Numbered from the stretch's first letter, positions 21,830 to 34,489 are shown. The stretch is 64,000 nt of DNA from Sciurus carolinensis (GCF_902686445.1 NC_062232.1:88522932-88586931); one strand, 5' to 3'. Numbers and translations are program-made. Notes: generated by a model not told the origin, from the sequence alone.

Positions 21830-22927
21830 ATGCACAGGAGTCAGGGAGTTTGTGGTTCATGGGTAGGGTTTTCTGTCATCCAAGGTATAGTGGTCTTTAG
21901 TCTCTCAAGATAGAGTCCTATTTTTCCTCCACCATCCCCCTGCTTATTTCTATCTAATTACCTATTCTAACACTCTCAGGGGAAGTCTGTTGGGATTTAT
22001 ATTTTGCTACATATTGCCTGATCTCCCAGGCCTTCGTTTGAAATTTCAGTGGAAGCCTTCACGATCCCCTAACTCTTGTATCCTGCATTCCTACAGAATT
22101 AACACTATGTGGGCAACATGAAGGTCTGCTGCTAGGTGAAGTATTAGCTAGTCCTCCTTGGACCACAACTGTACCAGCCTCTGTATTCATGGGTGATGAG
22201 GCATAGTGAAACTAATTCTGGGGAAACAACTTCATAGGCACCCCTGTGCAAGTGAGGGTGCCTGCTCTTGAACAAGTTCTCACACTTATACCTTTGAGCT
22301 TGCCATGGTTTCATCTTGCTCATTCCTGAGATATCATCAAGGCCTTTTTCCTATTGTCTCAGTGAAAAGTACTCTTTAGTGGAGACAATCTCTTTAGCAA
22401 CCACACCTTCCTTGTATCCAGTTTTATATGTCCAAAACTGCAAGTTTATCAAATTTTTCCTCCACTGCTTTCTCTTTCAATTCTCATAGAAAATATTGCT
22501 GAAACTTTCCAGCTATAACCAGATCATTGCCTGAATGCTGATCTTCCTTGAAATCTTCCCTGCCAGATTAATTAGTTTATTACCTTTAAATTCAGCCTCA
22601 TACAAAGTCTCAGGACATGGGCAAAATGTAGACTAGTTATTTGCCAAAATGCAACATGAATGACTGATATTCCAATTCCCAACAGAGTTCTCATTCCTAT
22701 CTGAAACCTCATGAGTACCATCTTTATTCTCTCTATTCTTCTCCACATTTTGGTCTTCTGAGCTCCTACCAGAATTGCTCATTTTGGTCTGCTAACCAGA
22801 TTCTAAGACTTATCCAGCCTGCATCTCCTACCTTTTCAAAAATTCACCTTCAAACCACTTTCAGAGGTTTCTGGACCACATACTCAGTTATAATCAGAGC
22901 AGTGACCCCACTTCTCAGTACCAATTT
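21830..22927 (-). mobile_element. Probable MaLR internal sequence, antisense
   Basis: About 1.1 kb ending '...gaccccacttctcagtaccaatttg' immediately before an antisense MaLR LTR. This is the junction seen where a MaLR internal region meets its 5' LTR. No coding frame survives. Assignment rests mainly on that junction. Confidence 0.5.
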
Positions 22928-23145
22928 GTGTTAGTCAGTTTTTCATTTCTATGACCAAAAATCCCTGACAAGACTGAATTGGAGGAAGACAAATTTATTT
23001 TGTGTTCATGGCTTCAGAGGTCTAGTCCATGGTTGGGTGATTCCATTGCTCTGGAACTGAGATGAGGCAGAACATCATGGAAGAAGGGAATGTCAGAGGA
23101 AAGCTGTTCAGCTCCATGGCAACCAGAAGCAGAGGGGAGGGGGAT
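22928..23145 (-). mobile_element. MaLR-type LTR, antisense, truncated
   Basis: 'gtgttagtcagtttttcatt', 'gaggcagaacatcatggaag', 'ggcaaccagaagcagagggg'. Same family as 1417, 9655 and 35118. The outer half is missing. Confidence 0.75.
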
Positions 23146-23159
23146 GGAGCTAAATACAT

Positions 23160-23275
23160 TTTAATTTGCTTATTTATGAAGTGATAGCCAATCCAAAATT
23201 CTATATACTTGATTTCAACTATATGATATTGTGTAAAAGGCAAAACTACAGAGATAGTAAAAAGATTAATGGTCT
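23160..23275 (+). mobile_element. Old L1 3' UTR scrap, sense
   Basis: 'tcaactatatgatattgtgt' followed by 'aaaggcaaaactacagagat' matches the ancient L1 3' UTR pattern. Confidence 0.6.
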
Positions 23276-23289
23276 TCAGAAGAAGGAGA

Positions 23290-23524
23290 CAAGAAGAGAC
23301 ACACACAAAGTCACATACATGTGCAACCCCTATCTCTTGCCATGTGCTGCCCTTCATCACCTCAGGATTCTGTCAGCAAGAAGGTCAACACCATAGAGCT
23401 CTTTGATATTGCACCTCCAGAACTGTGAGTCAAAATAAACCTCTTGATGACTTATAACAGTTTGTTATAAGTTAAATAGACCAATAGGTATTGTGCTATT
23501 AGCAACAGAAAACAGACTAATAGA
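23290..23524 (+). mobile_element. MaLR/MLT-type LTR end, sense
   Basis: 'cctccagaactgtgagtcaa' and 'aataaacctcttgatgactt' followed by 'agcaacagaaaacagactaa', the standard 3' end of MST/MLT LTRs. Confidence 0.75.
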
Positions 23525-24905
23525 GAATAAGGGAATAGTATAAATAGTTGTATGCCAACAAATTAAATAACTTAGATGAAGATGAATTAATTCCTGGAAA
23601 TACAGAAACTATTGAAACTTCCTCAAGAGAAAAATAGAAAAATCTTAATAGATCGTAATTGGTTAATAGGTCAAAATTAATACTTTTTGAGCTGTGATAA
23701 AGAAAAATCCTGGCCCAGATAACTTCACTGGTCAAATCTACTAAACACTTAAATAATTAATTTCATTTTTAACAACCTCTTCCCAAAATAAGACTATTAT
23801 CTCCAACCCACTTTATGAAGCTTCTATTGCCTTAATATCTAAAGCAGACAAACACATCAAAAGAATAGAGAACTATGGATGAATTATCTTATGGACATAC
23901 ATTCAAAACTCCTCAACAAAATACTAGCAAACCAAATACAGCAACATATAAAAAAGATTATACACCATGACCAAGTGGGATTTATCCCAGAAATTCGAGG
24001 TTGGTTTATCATCTTAAAATCAATTATAACACAGCATATTACTAGAATAAAGGTATATATTAATCTTAATATATACAGAGAAAATATTGGAAAAAATCAC
24101 TCTTTCATGATAAAAATATTCAGTGATGGTGGAATAGAAGATCATTTCATCAATCTTATATACGATATTTATGAAAAACCCACAGCTAACATCACGCATT
24201 TTGGTGAAAAATTGTAAGCTCTACCCACAGGTCAGGAAAAATTCAGGATGTCTGTTCTTACCATTTCCATGAGACATTGGACTGGATGTTCTAGCCCAGG
24301 CAATAAGTCAAGAAAAAGAAATAAATGACATCTAGATTGAAAAGGAAGAAATAAGACTACCTATTTGCATATAAAAGGATTGTATCAATAGAAAATTTTA
24401 TGTTTTGCATTTAAAAAGCAATTTTAAGGAAAACAAGTTTTAATAAGGCTGTGGTATATAAGGTTCAGAAGTAAATTGTATTTTTACATAGTAGCAATTA
24501 ACAAATCAAAAATGAAAACTTAATATTGTTAAGATAGCAATACTCCCTAAATTGATATATGGAATCAATCGAATTCCTATTAAAATCCCATCTAGTGTTT
24601 CACCAAAATTAACAAACTGATTCTAAAATTCATATAGAAAAAATACAAGGGACCTAGGACAGCATAAATACTCTTGAAAAAGAACAAAGTTTAAGGACTT
24701 ACATTTCTATAGTGATGAAGACAGTGTGGTACTGGCATAAGAATAGACATACATATTAGTAGAATAGAACGGAGAACCTAGAAATGAATCCCTGTGGATA
24801 TGGTCAATTGACTTTTGACAAGGAGGCCATGAGAATTCAGTTAAGAAAGAATGGTGTTTCTAACAAGTGGTGCTGGGACAATTAAATATTCACATGCAAA
24901 AGAAA
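23525..24905 (+). mobile_element. Old L1 (ORF2), sense
   Basis: RT-region remnants translate as [20 protein letters not shown] and [13 protein letters not shown] near 23905-24010, then C-terminal text ('aacaagtggtgctgggacaa' near 24861). Frameshifted throughout. Confidence 0.88.
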
Positions 24906-26435
24906 GATGTTCAGTGATGTAATATTTACAATGTGTGACTGTTTGCTGACCCTCATTCTAGAGTATTGCCTAAAAAGCCTTCCTAAGTAAGATTCATCTT
25001 ATGCTCTAGGAAATTGTAACTTTGATTCATTATTTACTATTTATTACTAATTACGGTCCAGTTCTGCAGAGTTAGATGTTAATTACTAAAGATTCAATTG
25101 CAACATCTTTTGTCCATTACAAATGCAAGGTAATAATGTCCAGAGGAAAATACAACCCCAAAGTTTATTGTTTTATTGCTCATAAGGACACTAACCAGTT
25201 TTATGTCTAACTTAGAATTTTATTTCAACAATATAAGTTCAATCTCTAATATTCTCCTGTGAATCCACTTTGTCATCCTCCTGGTTCCCTCAGCATTAAT
25301 GTGAGCAAGACTTTGATGGCCAACTACTTAAAAAACATTGATTAGATAATACTGGATATGTAGATTAATTGGATCTATCTGGAATATGAATTTATAAACA
25401 TTCATTCTACAGGTTTGTGACTTTAGGGAATTATTATGTTAACAGGCACCCTTTTCTAATGGACATTGCTGTTTTCTGCCTCTGTACACTCCCTTTCCTC
25501 TACTTCATTATCTTACTCTGTAACCTTCCTATAATCTTTCCACAGTCACACTATGTTGCAATAACACCTTAAAACAACCTTGGACCCAGAATTGTTCACA
25601 TCAAGTTGCTTTTAGCTACATTTCAAGCATATTGTGAGTTACTATTGTCAAATTGCCTGGGTTTTCTTTCTTTTCTTTTTTACTTCCTTTGCCATGTGTT
25701 TAATGCCAATTGGTTTGTATCATTTATCTTGTACTTAAAATCCTCCTTGGATGGATTTTTAGCCTCTGTGTGTCCCTGAGCAACACATTCTTTCTGAAAG
25801 TTTTTCTTCTTGATCTGTAAGCCTTGTATTATTCCTGAATTTCTTTGATCCTCAAAAACTGCTTTCAGGGCCACCAGCTGGGATTTGGAAGGGCAAGATA
25901 GTATGGTATCTTCCCTAGACAACTTCAAAGATGTGACCTCCAAAGGCAAAAAGCCATTTTCAAGCTATAGATATATTTCCTTCAATAATAATGAGGGGGT
26001 AAGACTGTGAAAATATGACTGGCATAATAGCCATCACCACCAATGTGTGATGTGATCCCCCTGGGCAAATCTTGTTCTTGTTCCAGGTACACTGTGAATC
26101 CCCAAAAAATCCAAGCCAGAGAAAGAGTTTATATCACTCATCATTTTGAAACTTCATATAGATAGTTATCAAATATATCTACAGTTTCAGTGAAGAATTT
26201 TTATTCATTAATAATCTTCTCTCTTCTGCTTCTTCATGGAAACTGTTTCTCAAGATCGCCCCCATTATTCACAGATATCCAACACTCACCTTCATCTTGC
26301 CATTCCATGTCACAAAAGAAAGGCTTAGTGGTCAATCAACAAGCAACAATCTATTCTTAAAAGCCATACTTCAAGAGAATCTTTCCCTTACTCTACTGTA
26401 TTTTCAAAGTATATTATCCCATGTATCCTGTACAT
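24906..26435. other. Unrecognised 1.5-kb island, with one 89-codon open frame
   Basis: No SINE, L1 or LTR landmarks. An 89-codon minus-strand frame (25949-25680) starts MPLEVTSLKLSREDT and ends NQLALNTWQRK. Directly after its stop the minus strand is A-rich (25681 down to about 25663), which could be the tail of a retrocopy. I do not recognise the protein. Translation of the upstream minus-strand sequence hits stops. Confidence 0.4.
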
Positions 26436-26770
26436 CCTTTTATTGAAATGTTACTGTAGGGATAAGCCTTTTATATACATTATAAATCCACATATGTAGT
26501 TCTAGTAGAGATTGCTGAAATGTTTTTCAAAATGGTTGTACAAATTTACATTTTTACTCACAATATATAAGAACTCCTGTTGTTTACAATATTCATTTGT
26601 GATGGTCACTCTTTAATTCTGGCAACTGATAACATGGTATGCTTTTTAATATGTTAATTGTCTACTTTTATTAAGTGCCTAAAGTCTTTTGCCCATTTTT
26701 CTATATTTTTTTGTCTTTTTTGTACTGATTTGTAGGAATTCTTTATTTATTTTTGCATACGATTCTTTTT

Positions 26771-27190
26771 AAATTTTTTTATTTGTTCTAATTAGTACAT
26801 GAAGGTAGTAATTTGTACATGAAGGTAGAATGCATTTATAAATTTTGATAGATCATACATAAATGGAGTGTAATTTCTCATTTTTCTGATTATACATATT
26901 GTAGGATCACATTGGTCATGCAGTCATATATATACATGAGGTAGTAATGTCTGTTTCACTCTACTATCCTTCTTACCCCCATACGCCTTCCCCTCCCTTC
27001 ACTCCCCTCCACCTAATCTAAGGTAACTCTATTCTTCCCTATTGCCCCCTCTTATTGTGAATTAACATCTGCATATCAGATAAAACATTCAGCCTTTTGG
27101 CTTATTTCGCTTGGCGTGATATTCTCTAACTCCATCCATTTACCAGCAAATGCCATAAATTCATTCTCCTCTAAAGCCTAGTAATATTCC

Positions 27191-27229
<39 letters not shown>

Positions 27230-28225
27230 CACATTTTCTTTATCCATTCATCTGTTGAAGGGCACCTAGGTTGGTTCCATATTTTAGTTATTGTGAGTTG
27301 AGCTGCTATAAACATTGATGTGGCTGTGTCCCTGTAGTATGCTGATTTTAAGTCCTTTGAGTATAAACCGAGGAGTGGGATAACTGGGTCAAATGGTGGT
27401 TCCATTCCAAGTTTTCTGAGGAATATCCATATTCACCAATTTGCAATCCCACCAGTAATGTATGAGTGTGCCTTTTTTGCCACATCCTCACCAACATTTA
27501 TTATTGCTTGTATTCTTGATAATTGCCGTCCTGATTGGAGTGAGATGAAATCTTAAAGTAGTTTTGATTTACATTTCTCTAATTGCTAGAGATGTTGAAC
27601 ATTTTTCATATATTTGTTGATTGATTGTATATCTGCTTCTGTGAAGTGTCTACAGTTATCTCATACTAGACAAAGGTACCAAAAACATTTACTGGAGAAA
27701 AGATAGCCTCTTCAATAAATGGTGCTGGGAAAAATGGAAAGCCACATGTAACAAAATGAAATTAAACCTTTATCTATCACTGTGCATGAAACTCAACTCA
27801 CAGTGGATTAAAGATTTAGGCACTAGAACAGAGACTCTGTGACTTACTAGAAGAAAAAGTAGGCCCAAATCTTTACCATGTGGGCCTAGGATATGACTTC
27901 CTTAGCAAGACCCCTAAAGCACAAGAAGTTAAATCAAGAATCAATAAATGGGATGGATTCAAACTAAAAAGCTTCTTCTCAGCAAAAGAAACAATCAATA
28001 ATGTGAAGAGAGAGCCTACAGACTGGGAGAAAATCTTTACCATATGCACCTCAGATAAAGCATTAATCTCTAGGATATATAAAGAACTCAAAAAACTTAA
28101 CACCAAAAAAACAAATAACCCAATCAACAAATGATCTAAGGAACTGAGCAGACACTTCACAGAAGATATACAAGCAATCAACAAACATATGAAAAAATGT
28201 TCAACATTTCTAGCAATTAGAAAAA
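26771..28225 (-). mobile_element. 5'-inverted (twin-primed) L1 insertion
   Basis: Two pieces of one sciurid L1 in opposite orientation. 26771-27652 is antisense (3' UTR to ORF2 C-terminus). 27653-28225 is sense and covers the adjoining upstream ORF2 stretch (NKWDGFKLKSFFSAKETINN). Both meet near the HFTE-D-QAINK coding position. A 16-base target-site duplication with two mismatches (tgcatac...tctttt) lies at 26754-26769 and 28226-28241. Confidence 0.88.
27193..27227 (+). repeat. (TG)n microsatellite
   Basis: About 17 uninterrupted TG units inside the antisense L1 segment, at the place where other copies have tatatata. Confidence 0.97.
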
Positions 28226-29162
28226 TGCATACAAGTCTTTTAGCATTATATATTTTGCAAACATTTGCCCTATTCTGTGGCTTGCCTTTTCACTCTATTA
28301 ATTCTTTTAATGTTTAGAGGTATTTTTTTGCTCCATTTAAGAAATTTTTTTCTATTCCAAGTCATAATCTTCTATTATGTTATTTTCTAGGAGGTGTATT
28401 ATTTTACCTTTCACATTTTGATCTACTATCAATCTTGAAATGATTTTTGCATAGGTGTGAAGTTGTGGCCAAGTTTCATTTGTTCTTTCATCCTTTCTAT
28501 TGACCTAGCATAATTAATTTAAAAGGATTCCCTTTCCCACTGCTCTGCAGTGTCCTTTATCATAAATCAAATATCTGCATGGATGTTGACATATTTCTTT
28601 TTTCTGTTCCATTGGTCTATTTGTCTATACTTTTGAAAAGACTATACTGTCTTTATTAATGTAGTTGTACAAATGTTGTTTTCTGATAGCTTTATTTGTC
28701 CTTTTGTTTTTCTACTTTACGATTGCCTTATCTATTATTGCCTATTTGCATTACTTTGAGTCAGCTTGTACATTTCAACCAAAAGAAAGAAGAATGTGCT
28801 GAGATTTTGATTGGATTCTATTACACCTACAAATTAATTTGAATAGAACTGACATCTTTACAATGTCCAGTCCTTCAATCTATGAATTTAGTAAATTCTC
28901 CCATTTGTTTATACTTATTTCATCTTCTAACATTTTATAGTTTCTTGTGCAGAGGTTTTGTTAAATTACTTAGTAGATACATTATTAATAATGGTATCTT
29001 TTAAAGTTTTCATTCATAATTGCTTATTGCTATTATATTGAAATAAAATTGATTTTTGCATATTGACTTTTTCTCCAGTGAAATTACCAAACTCACTTAT
29101 TAATGACAATATTTAACTGTAGGTAAGTTGGTTATTGTACATATATATTCATGCAATCAGTA

Positions 29163-29850
29163 CAATAGTCCCCTCACCTTATGCATGGTTGTTTTGTTTC
29201 AAGACTCTCAGTGGATGCCTGAAACTGAATAGTAATGAAATTTATATATACAATATATGTCATACATACCTATGATAAAGTTTAATTTATAAATTAGGCA
29301 TAGTAAGAGATTACCAATAGTAACTACTAATAAATGAGAGCAATTTTAATAACACACTATAATAAAATATGTGAATGTGCTCTTTCAAAATATCATATTG
29401 TACTCCTAGCAAACTCAGCATACAATTTTTTTCCTTTTCTTATTGAGATCTTTTACGTTTTGACTTAAATGAAGCATTTTCAGCTCCTCTTTGGCACATT
29501 TGAATTGACAGCTTCATGACTCCTTGTACTCTGGGGCCACTATTAAGTAAAGTAAGGGATGGCTGAACACAAGCACCGCAGTAGTGGGGCAGTTGATCTG
29601 ATAACTGAGTTGTCTACTAAGTTGCAAATGGATGGGTAGCAAGTACAGAGTGAACACACTGGACGAAAGACTGATTCACATCTCGGGCAGGTTGGAATAG
29701 CACAGCACGTGATTTCATCATGGTACCCAGAATGGTATACAATTTAAAACTTATAAATTGCTTATTTCCAGAAATTTTCATTTAATATTTTCAGAATGTA
29801 GTTGAGTGCAGGTAATTGAAACCATAAAAAGAAGAACCTCAGATAGGGTG
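29163..29850 (+). mobile_element. Tigger-like (Tc1/mariner) DNA transposon remnant
   Basis: Matches a well-known mammalian non-autonomous Tigger pattern: 'cagtggatgcctgaaactga', 'acctatgataaagtttaatt', 'tataaattaggcatagtaag', and near the end 'tttaaaacttataaattgct' with 'attttcatttaatatttt'. The terminal inverted repeats are degraded. Confidence 0.7.
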
Positions 29851-30564
29851 TACTACTATATATTTTTCCATGACTATGTGTGTCTATGTATAAGTATATA
29901 ATAAAAATACCTTCTGGGTAACTGTAACAAAGGGACACCTCACATGTGACTATGAACTAATCTATCAGCTGTAGTTACTACTAAGTGTTCACTATGTTCT
30001 TTATTCCATTTCTGGGTTCCTTTTGTCCACATCTGCCACCTGTCAATCTACTCAGAAAAGCATCACCACTGACACCACCTATAGGGTCAAGTAAGCTGTC
30101 TCTGCTTCCCTTGAAAATGCCCAATCACTCAAGTATCTCTTACTGACTCCTATAAAGACGCACAGGAAAGGGCTTCCCTATTCTCTTATACTTTGTTGCC
30201 TGGGATCTAAAGCTAATCTGCTTGTGCTCAGAATTTCAGAGCCTTTCTTAAATGCTCCCTGCAATGTCTGGTTCTCACCCTTCACTAACCACAAGGTGTC
30301 ACTCAGCCCACAGGGTTGAGGACACATCCGGTATCATTACTTCTGTCTTCTTTATTCATCTCTTATGGTCCCACTATCCAGAATTTTAAAAAATAATTAA
30401 AAACCTTCTTATACGTTATGAATAGAAGTAAATGGATAATAATATGAGGATGGTGGAGGTTAGATGAAGAACTCATTATACCAGCTGCAGCCAATATGAG
30501 AGTTCCCATTTATTTTAGCAATAGTAAAATAATCTATCTTTCCTTAAATTGTTATGTGTGCATC
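29851..30564. other. No recognised gene or repeat
   Basis: About 700 bases without landmarks I can name. No long open frame. Confidence 0.4.
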
Positions 30565-31290
30565 ATGTGAAATTGTAGTCACAAATATGTAGAAACCAGG
30601 ATTATAAAAGGGGGTTATTTGAAATGTAACTGTAAACAGACTGCAGACACTGGGACTCTTTTAGCATAAGATGAGGCCATTAGGTGGATGCTAATCCAAT
30701 ATGACTGATATCCTTATAAAGAGGAAACTTGCACACAGACAAGTACAGAGGGAAGCCCCTGTGAAGATGCAGGGAGATGACCATCTACAAGCCAAAGAAA
30801 GAGGCCTCCAAAAAATCTAGCATTAACCCCACTGACATCTTGATCTCAGATTTCTAACTTCTAGGACTATGAGAAAATAAATTTTGTATTTAAAATTTTT
30901 TATTTGTTCTAATTAGCTATACATGACAGTAGAATGCATTTATGCATTTTGATAAATCATACATAAATGGAGTATAAGCTCTCATTTTTCTGCTTGTACA
31001 TGTTGCAGGATCACATTGGTCCTGCAGCCATATATGTACATGAGGTAGTAATGTCTGTTTCACTCTACTATCCTTCATAACCCCATACCCCTTCCCCTCC
31101 CTTCACTCCCCTCTTCCTAATCTAAAGCAACTATTTTTACCTCCCACTCCATTGTGAATAAGCATCTACATATCAGAGAAAACATTCAGACTTTGGTTTT
31201 TTGCGTTTACCTTATTTTGCTTAGCATAATATTCTAAGTCACCCAAGCCATGGTACTTTGTTACAGAAGTCCTAGCAAACAAACACATTG
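30565..31290 (+). mobile_element. MLT1-type MaLR LTR, sense, split by an L1 tail
   Basis: 'gatgctaatccaatatgact', 'gatatccttataaagaggaa', 'catctacaagccaaagaaag', 'gactatgagaaaataaattt', then, after the L1 insertion, 'tcacccaagccatggtactt' and 'agtcctagcaaacaaacaca'. Together these form one near-complete MLT1 LTR. Confidence 0.85.
30889..31245 (-). mobile_element. L1 3' end, antisense, inserted in the MLT1 LTR
   Basis: Sciurid L1 3' UTR antisense ('tatttgttctaattagctat', 'ccccttcccctcccttcact', 'cttattttgcttagcataat'). It separates 'gagaaaataaattt' from 'tcacccaagcc' of the LTR. Confidence 0.88.
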
Positions 31291-31699
31291 CCCCTTAATG
31301 CATAGTAACTGATATATCATTTCATTGTTAGTTTATACAGTTGGCACTTTAAAAGTGGAAATGACTTAGCAAAAATCTTCCACAGAATTTGGGGGGCCAA
31401 TTTAAACAAATTTAATTAAAACCCAAACAAAAATAGACAAAAGATCAGGTGGTGGGCTTCTGGCCAGTTTTGTCCTTCTACTGTAAACAACTACAAAACA
31501 GAACAAAAAATACTAAAGAATAGTTTTCAGACATTGAGTAATAGGCAACGCAGGATAATTTATCTGTAAGAGAAAGGGGAAAAAAGAGTTGAGCTATAAA
31601 TTTTATCAGCTTATTGCCTAGTTATACCCCCAAGTTGAAGATACAGAGAATTCAAGGAGACCAAGATATGTAGAATTTGAATGGTACAGTAATGGAAAT

Positions 31700-31803
31700 G
31701 AGAGAACCAAACAGGAGAAGGGGGAGAAAGAGATGGCAGGAGAGGGAGGAAGAAGAGGAGGAGGAAGAGAAAGAGGAGGAGAAAGGTAAAAAAGGGGATA
31801 TAA

Positions 31804-31879
<76 letters not shown>
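31700..31879 (+). repeat. Purine-rich tract ending in (TA)n(GA)n
   Basis: 31700-31800 is GA-rich. 31807-31836 is about 15 TA units and 31837-31879 about 21 GA units, without interruption. Confidence 0.95.
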
Positions 31880-31882
<3 letters not shown>

Positions 31883-31899
31883 ACGAATAGAGCACCATT

Positions 31900-32345
31900 T
31901 AGCTTTGTAAAACAACTTAAAACAACCTAATATATGTGTAGAGCTCAAGAGAACAAATAATGGTTGAAGAAACAATAGCAGAAGCCATATGATGATTAAA
32001 TCTATAAATCTACAACTCACAAAAGCTCAATGAATCTCAAGCACATAAAATATGAAGAAAAATACACCAAAGCATATCTTAAACAGCTTAAAAACAGTGA
32101 TAAATGGAAAGTCTTAAAAGCAGCCAGAAAGCACATTACATGCAGAGAAATATTACTTACAGAAGGAAAAAGATAAGGATGACAGTAGATTTCTCACTGA
32201 AAAGAATGCAAGGTAGAGAGAAGTAACATATTTAAGTGTGAACTTATACCTACATAAAAGATCTTTCATTGTGAGGATGAAATAAAAGAATTTACAGACA
32301 TACCAGAGCTCAAAAATATATAACCAGTCAACCAGTGATTCAACA
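31900..32345 (+). mobile_element. Ancient L1 ORF1 region, sense
   Basis: 'gctcaatgaatctcaagcac', 'cttaaaagcagccagaaagc', 'aaggatgacagtagatttct' and 'caaggtagagagaagtaaca' follow the ORF1 layout of old mammalian L1s. Confidence 0.75.
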
Positions 32346-33383
32346 AATATTAAAGGGAATCTTTCAAATGTGAATGAGATGGCAGAGTAGGAAGCTTCAA
32401 ATACATAATTCCACAGAAACATTAAAATAATCCACCTCTGGAAAGCTGTCCAATGTTTACACCAACAAAGTGAACAATTTATCAAAATAAGTAACTTTAA
32501 AATTCTAATAAAACTTTTTAGTGTTTTTAGTTACCCTTGCCCCACCCTCTTCCCATCTCAACAGGCAATGGAAATCTTAAAGACAGAAGTTATGTTCTCA
32601 GTGTGGAACCCTGGTCCATAATTCCAGAGGAAGTACAACAAACCTTATTCACAAATTATTGTATCTGTCTATTCTAAATATCCAGGGATTACCTGAGAGA
32701 CTGATGTGAGGCACTCATCTTTTTTTGCCTAAACTGAGACCTACTCAGGGTGAAAAAATAATGGGCATTGCCTAAAAACATTGTAAATGATCAAAAACCC
32801 TGAAGTCATGTAGTGTAAAATATTATGGTTGAGACATATAATAGATCACCTGAGCTCAGGAACAAGTTTCTTTGGGAATTAGAGGATTCAAAAGCATTCA
32901 TATACTGTGGAATTTGAAAAACCATGCCCATGCCAAAGACAGAACCATGTTCAGAAATGACCTGACAAGATCCTGTTTTCACCACTGGCAGACCTATAGG
33001 CCGAGTACAAGTTGGAAAGGAAGTCTGAGGAAGAATAGTAAATGACCTAGCTAAATGTTCCACAGATGCAATGTTTTGCCACACAGAGCAAATTTATTAC
33101 AACTTGGAAAGGTTTGTTTTTATTTTTAAAGTTCTTGTAATTCAAGGAAATCTCAGTCAAAACACTGATTGAACAAAAGCTAAGCCTTCAACAATCAAGA
33201 ACAACAAACCTGAAGGAAATTAAAGATAATCTGATTTCCAGAGTTACCACATTATGATATTTGAATGTTGAGTTTCAACAAAAACATTCATAGAGCATGC
33301 AAAGAAATAGGAATGTATGGCCTAGTCAAAAGAATAAAAGAAAATAACAGAAACTGTCCCTGAGGAAGCAATGATAGTGGGCT
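32346..33383. other. No gene recognised
   Basis: Starts with a possible L1 5'-region scrap ('gagatggcagagtaggaagc', near 32388) and then shows nothing I can name. The 92-codon minus-strand frame at 33084-32806 has no recognisable domain. Confidence 0.35.
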
Positions 33384-33885
33384 TTGTATTAGTTCCTTGT
33401 GTTACTTTAACAAAATATCACAGACTGAGAATTTATTAGAAAAATATCAGAAAATTATTTCTCTCAGTTCTATAGTCTGAGATGTCCAAGATAAAGGTAC
33501 TGGGAAGTTTGGTGTCTGGGAAGGGCCAGGTCTCTGCTTCCAAAATTGTGCCTTGTTGCTCCACCTTTCAAAGGGGAGGATTAGTAAGTGTTCACATGGC
33601 AGCAGGTCAAAAAGAGTAAGGCACTCTTTGAAATTTAGGTGGGGGAATCCATCCCTCCACAGTTTGTGCACTCTGTGCATGCAGAGTTGGGACCACATGG
33701 TGAACAGAAGGTTTACAGCTTGTTCTCTTCATGTGTGGGGACTGAGCCACACCTGAGCCTATTTGATACACAGCTGGGGTGGCCAAAGAGGGCTGAGCTA
33801 CAATGCTTGGAACAGAGACTTGAGGTGACCCTGGTCAGCAAATGGTGAGACAATAAAAGATATAAATAAATGAAAGACATCTCGT
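33384..33885 (-). mobile_element. MLT1-type LTR, antisense
   Basis: Begins 'tattagttccttgtgttact' and 'ttaacaaaatatcacagact', with 'ctcagttctatagtctgaga' following: the reverse of an MLT1 3' end. The distal part is diverged. Confidence 0.65.
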
Positions 33886-33889
33886 ACAT

Positions 33890-34480
33890 GGATTACAAAA
33901 CGATGTTGTTAAGGAGACAGTACTACCTATAGTGACATACAGCTTTAATGGCAATATATTCAGAAGTGAAAAATAATCCTACATTCATATGGAATTTCAA
34001 GGGATGTAAACTAGGCAAAAGAATCTTGGAAAAAGAAAAGTCAAGTCAGAAGTCTCACACTTTTCAATTTAAAAACCTATCACAAAGGTACAGTAATCCA
34101 AACCATGTGGCAGTGGTATAAGGATAGACATACAGACAAATAGAAAACAATTCAGAAATAGAGCCTCACATCTATGGTCAAATGTCTTTTGGCATGATGC
34201 CAAGACCATTCAAATGGGAATAGAAGAGTCTTCCCAACAAATGGTTTTGGTAAAGCTGGACCTCCACATGCAAAAGAATGAAGTTGGAGCCTTTCCTTAC
34301 ATCATATATAAAAGTTAACTCAAAATGGACTGAAGACCTAAATTTAAGAGCTAATATCAAGAAACTCTTAGAAGAAACCATAGGGGTAAATGTGCAGGAC
34401 TTCAAATTTGGCAATAATCCAACAAATCCACTCTTGATATGTATGTTTGTATACTTGCATATATCTGAATAAATGAAGTC
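33890..34480 (+). mobile_element. Old L1 ORF2 fragment, sense
   Basis: 'ggtacagtaatccaaaccat', 'gtggtataaggatagacata' and 'ttaactcaaaatggactgaa' are ORF2 C-terminal landmarks. Confidence 0.85.
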
Positions 34481-34489
34481 CTGCTACAT

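Larger units (their letters stand above)
26440..29130 (-). mobile_element. Old L1, antisense, split by a younger L1
   Basis: Left part 'aagtcttttgcccatttttc' (26690) and right part 'agtcttttagcattatatat' (28234), 'cattggtctatttgtctata' (28610) and 'aatctatgaattta' (28878) are antisense ORF2. The insertion at 26771-28225 separates them. Confidence 0.75.

Noticed and set aside
31806..31879. Repeat array as a CRISPR or satellite
   Set aside because: It is a dinucleotide microsatellite. There are no spacers and no unit longer than two bases.
32806..33084. 92-codon minus-strand frame as a gene
   Set aside because: No recognisable domain, splice context or conservation evidence, and the surrounding DNA is repeat debris.
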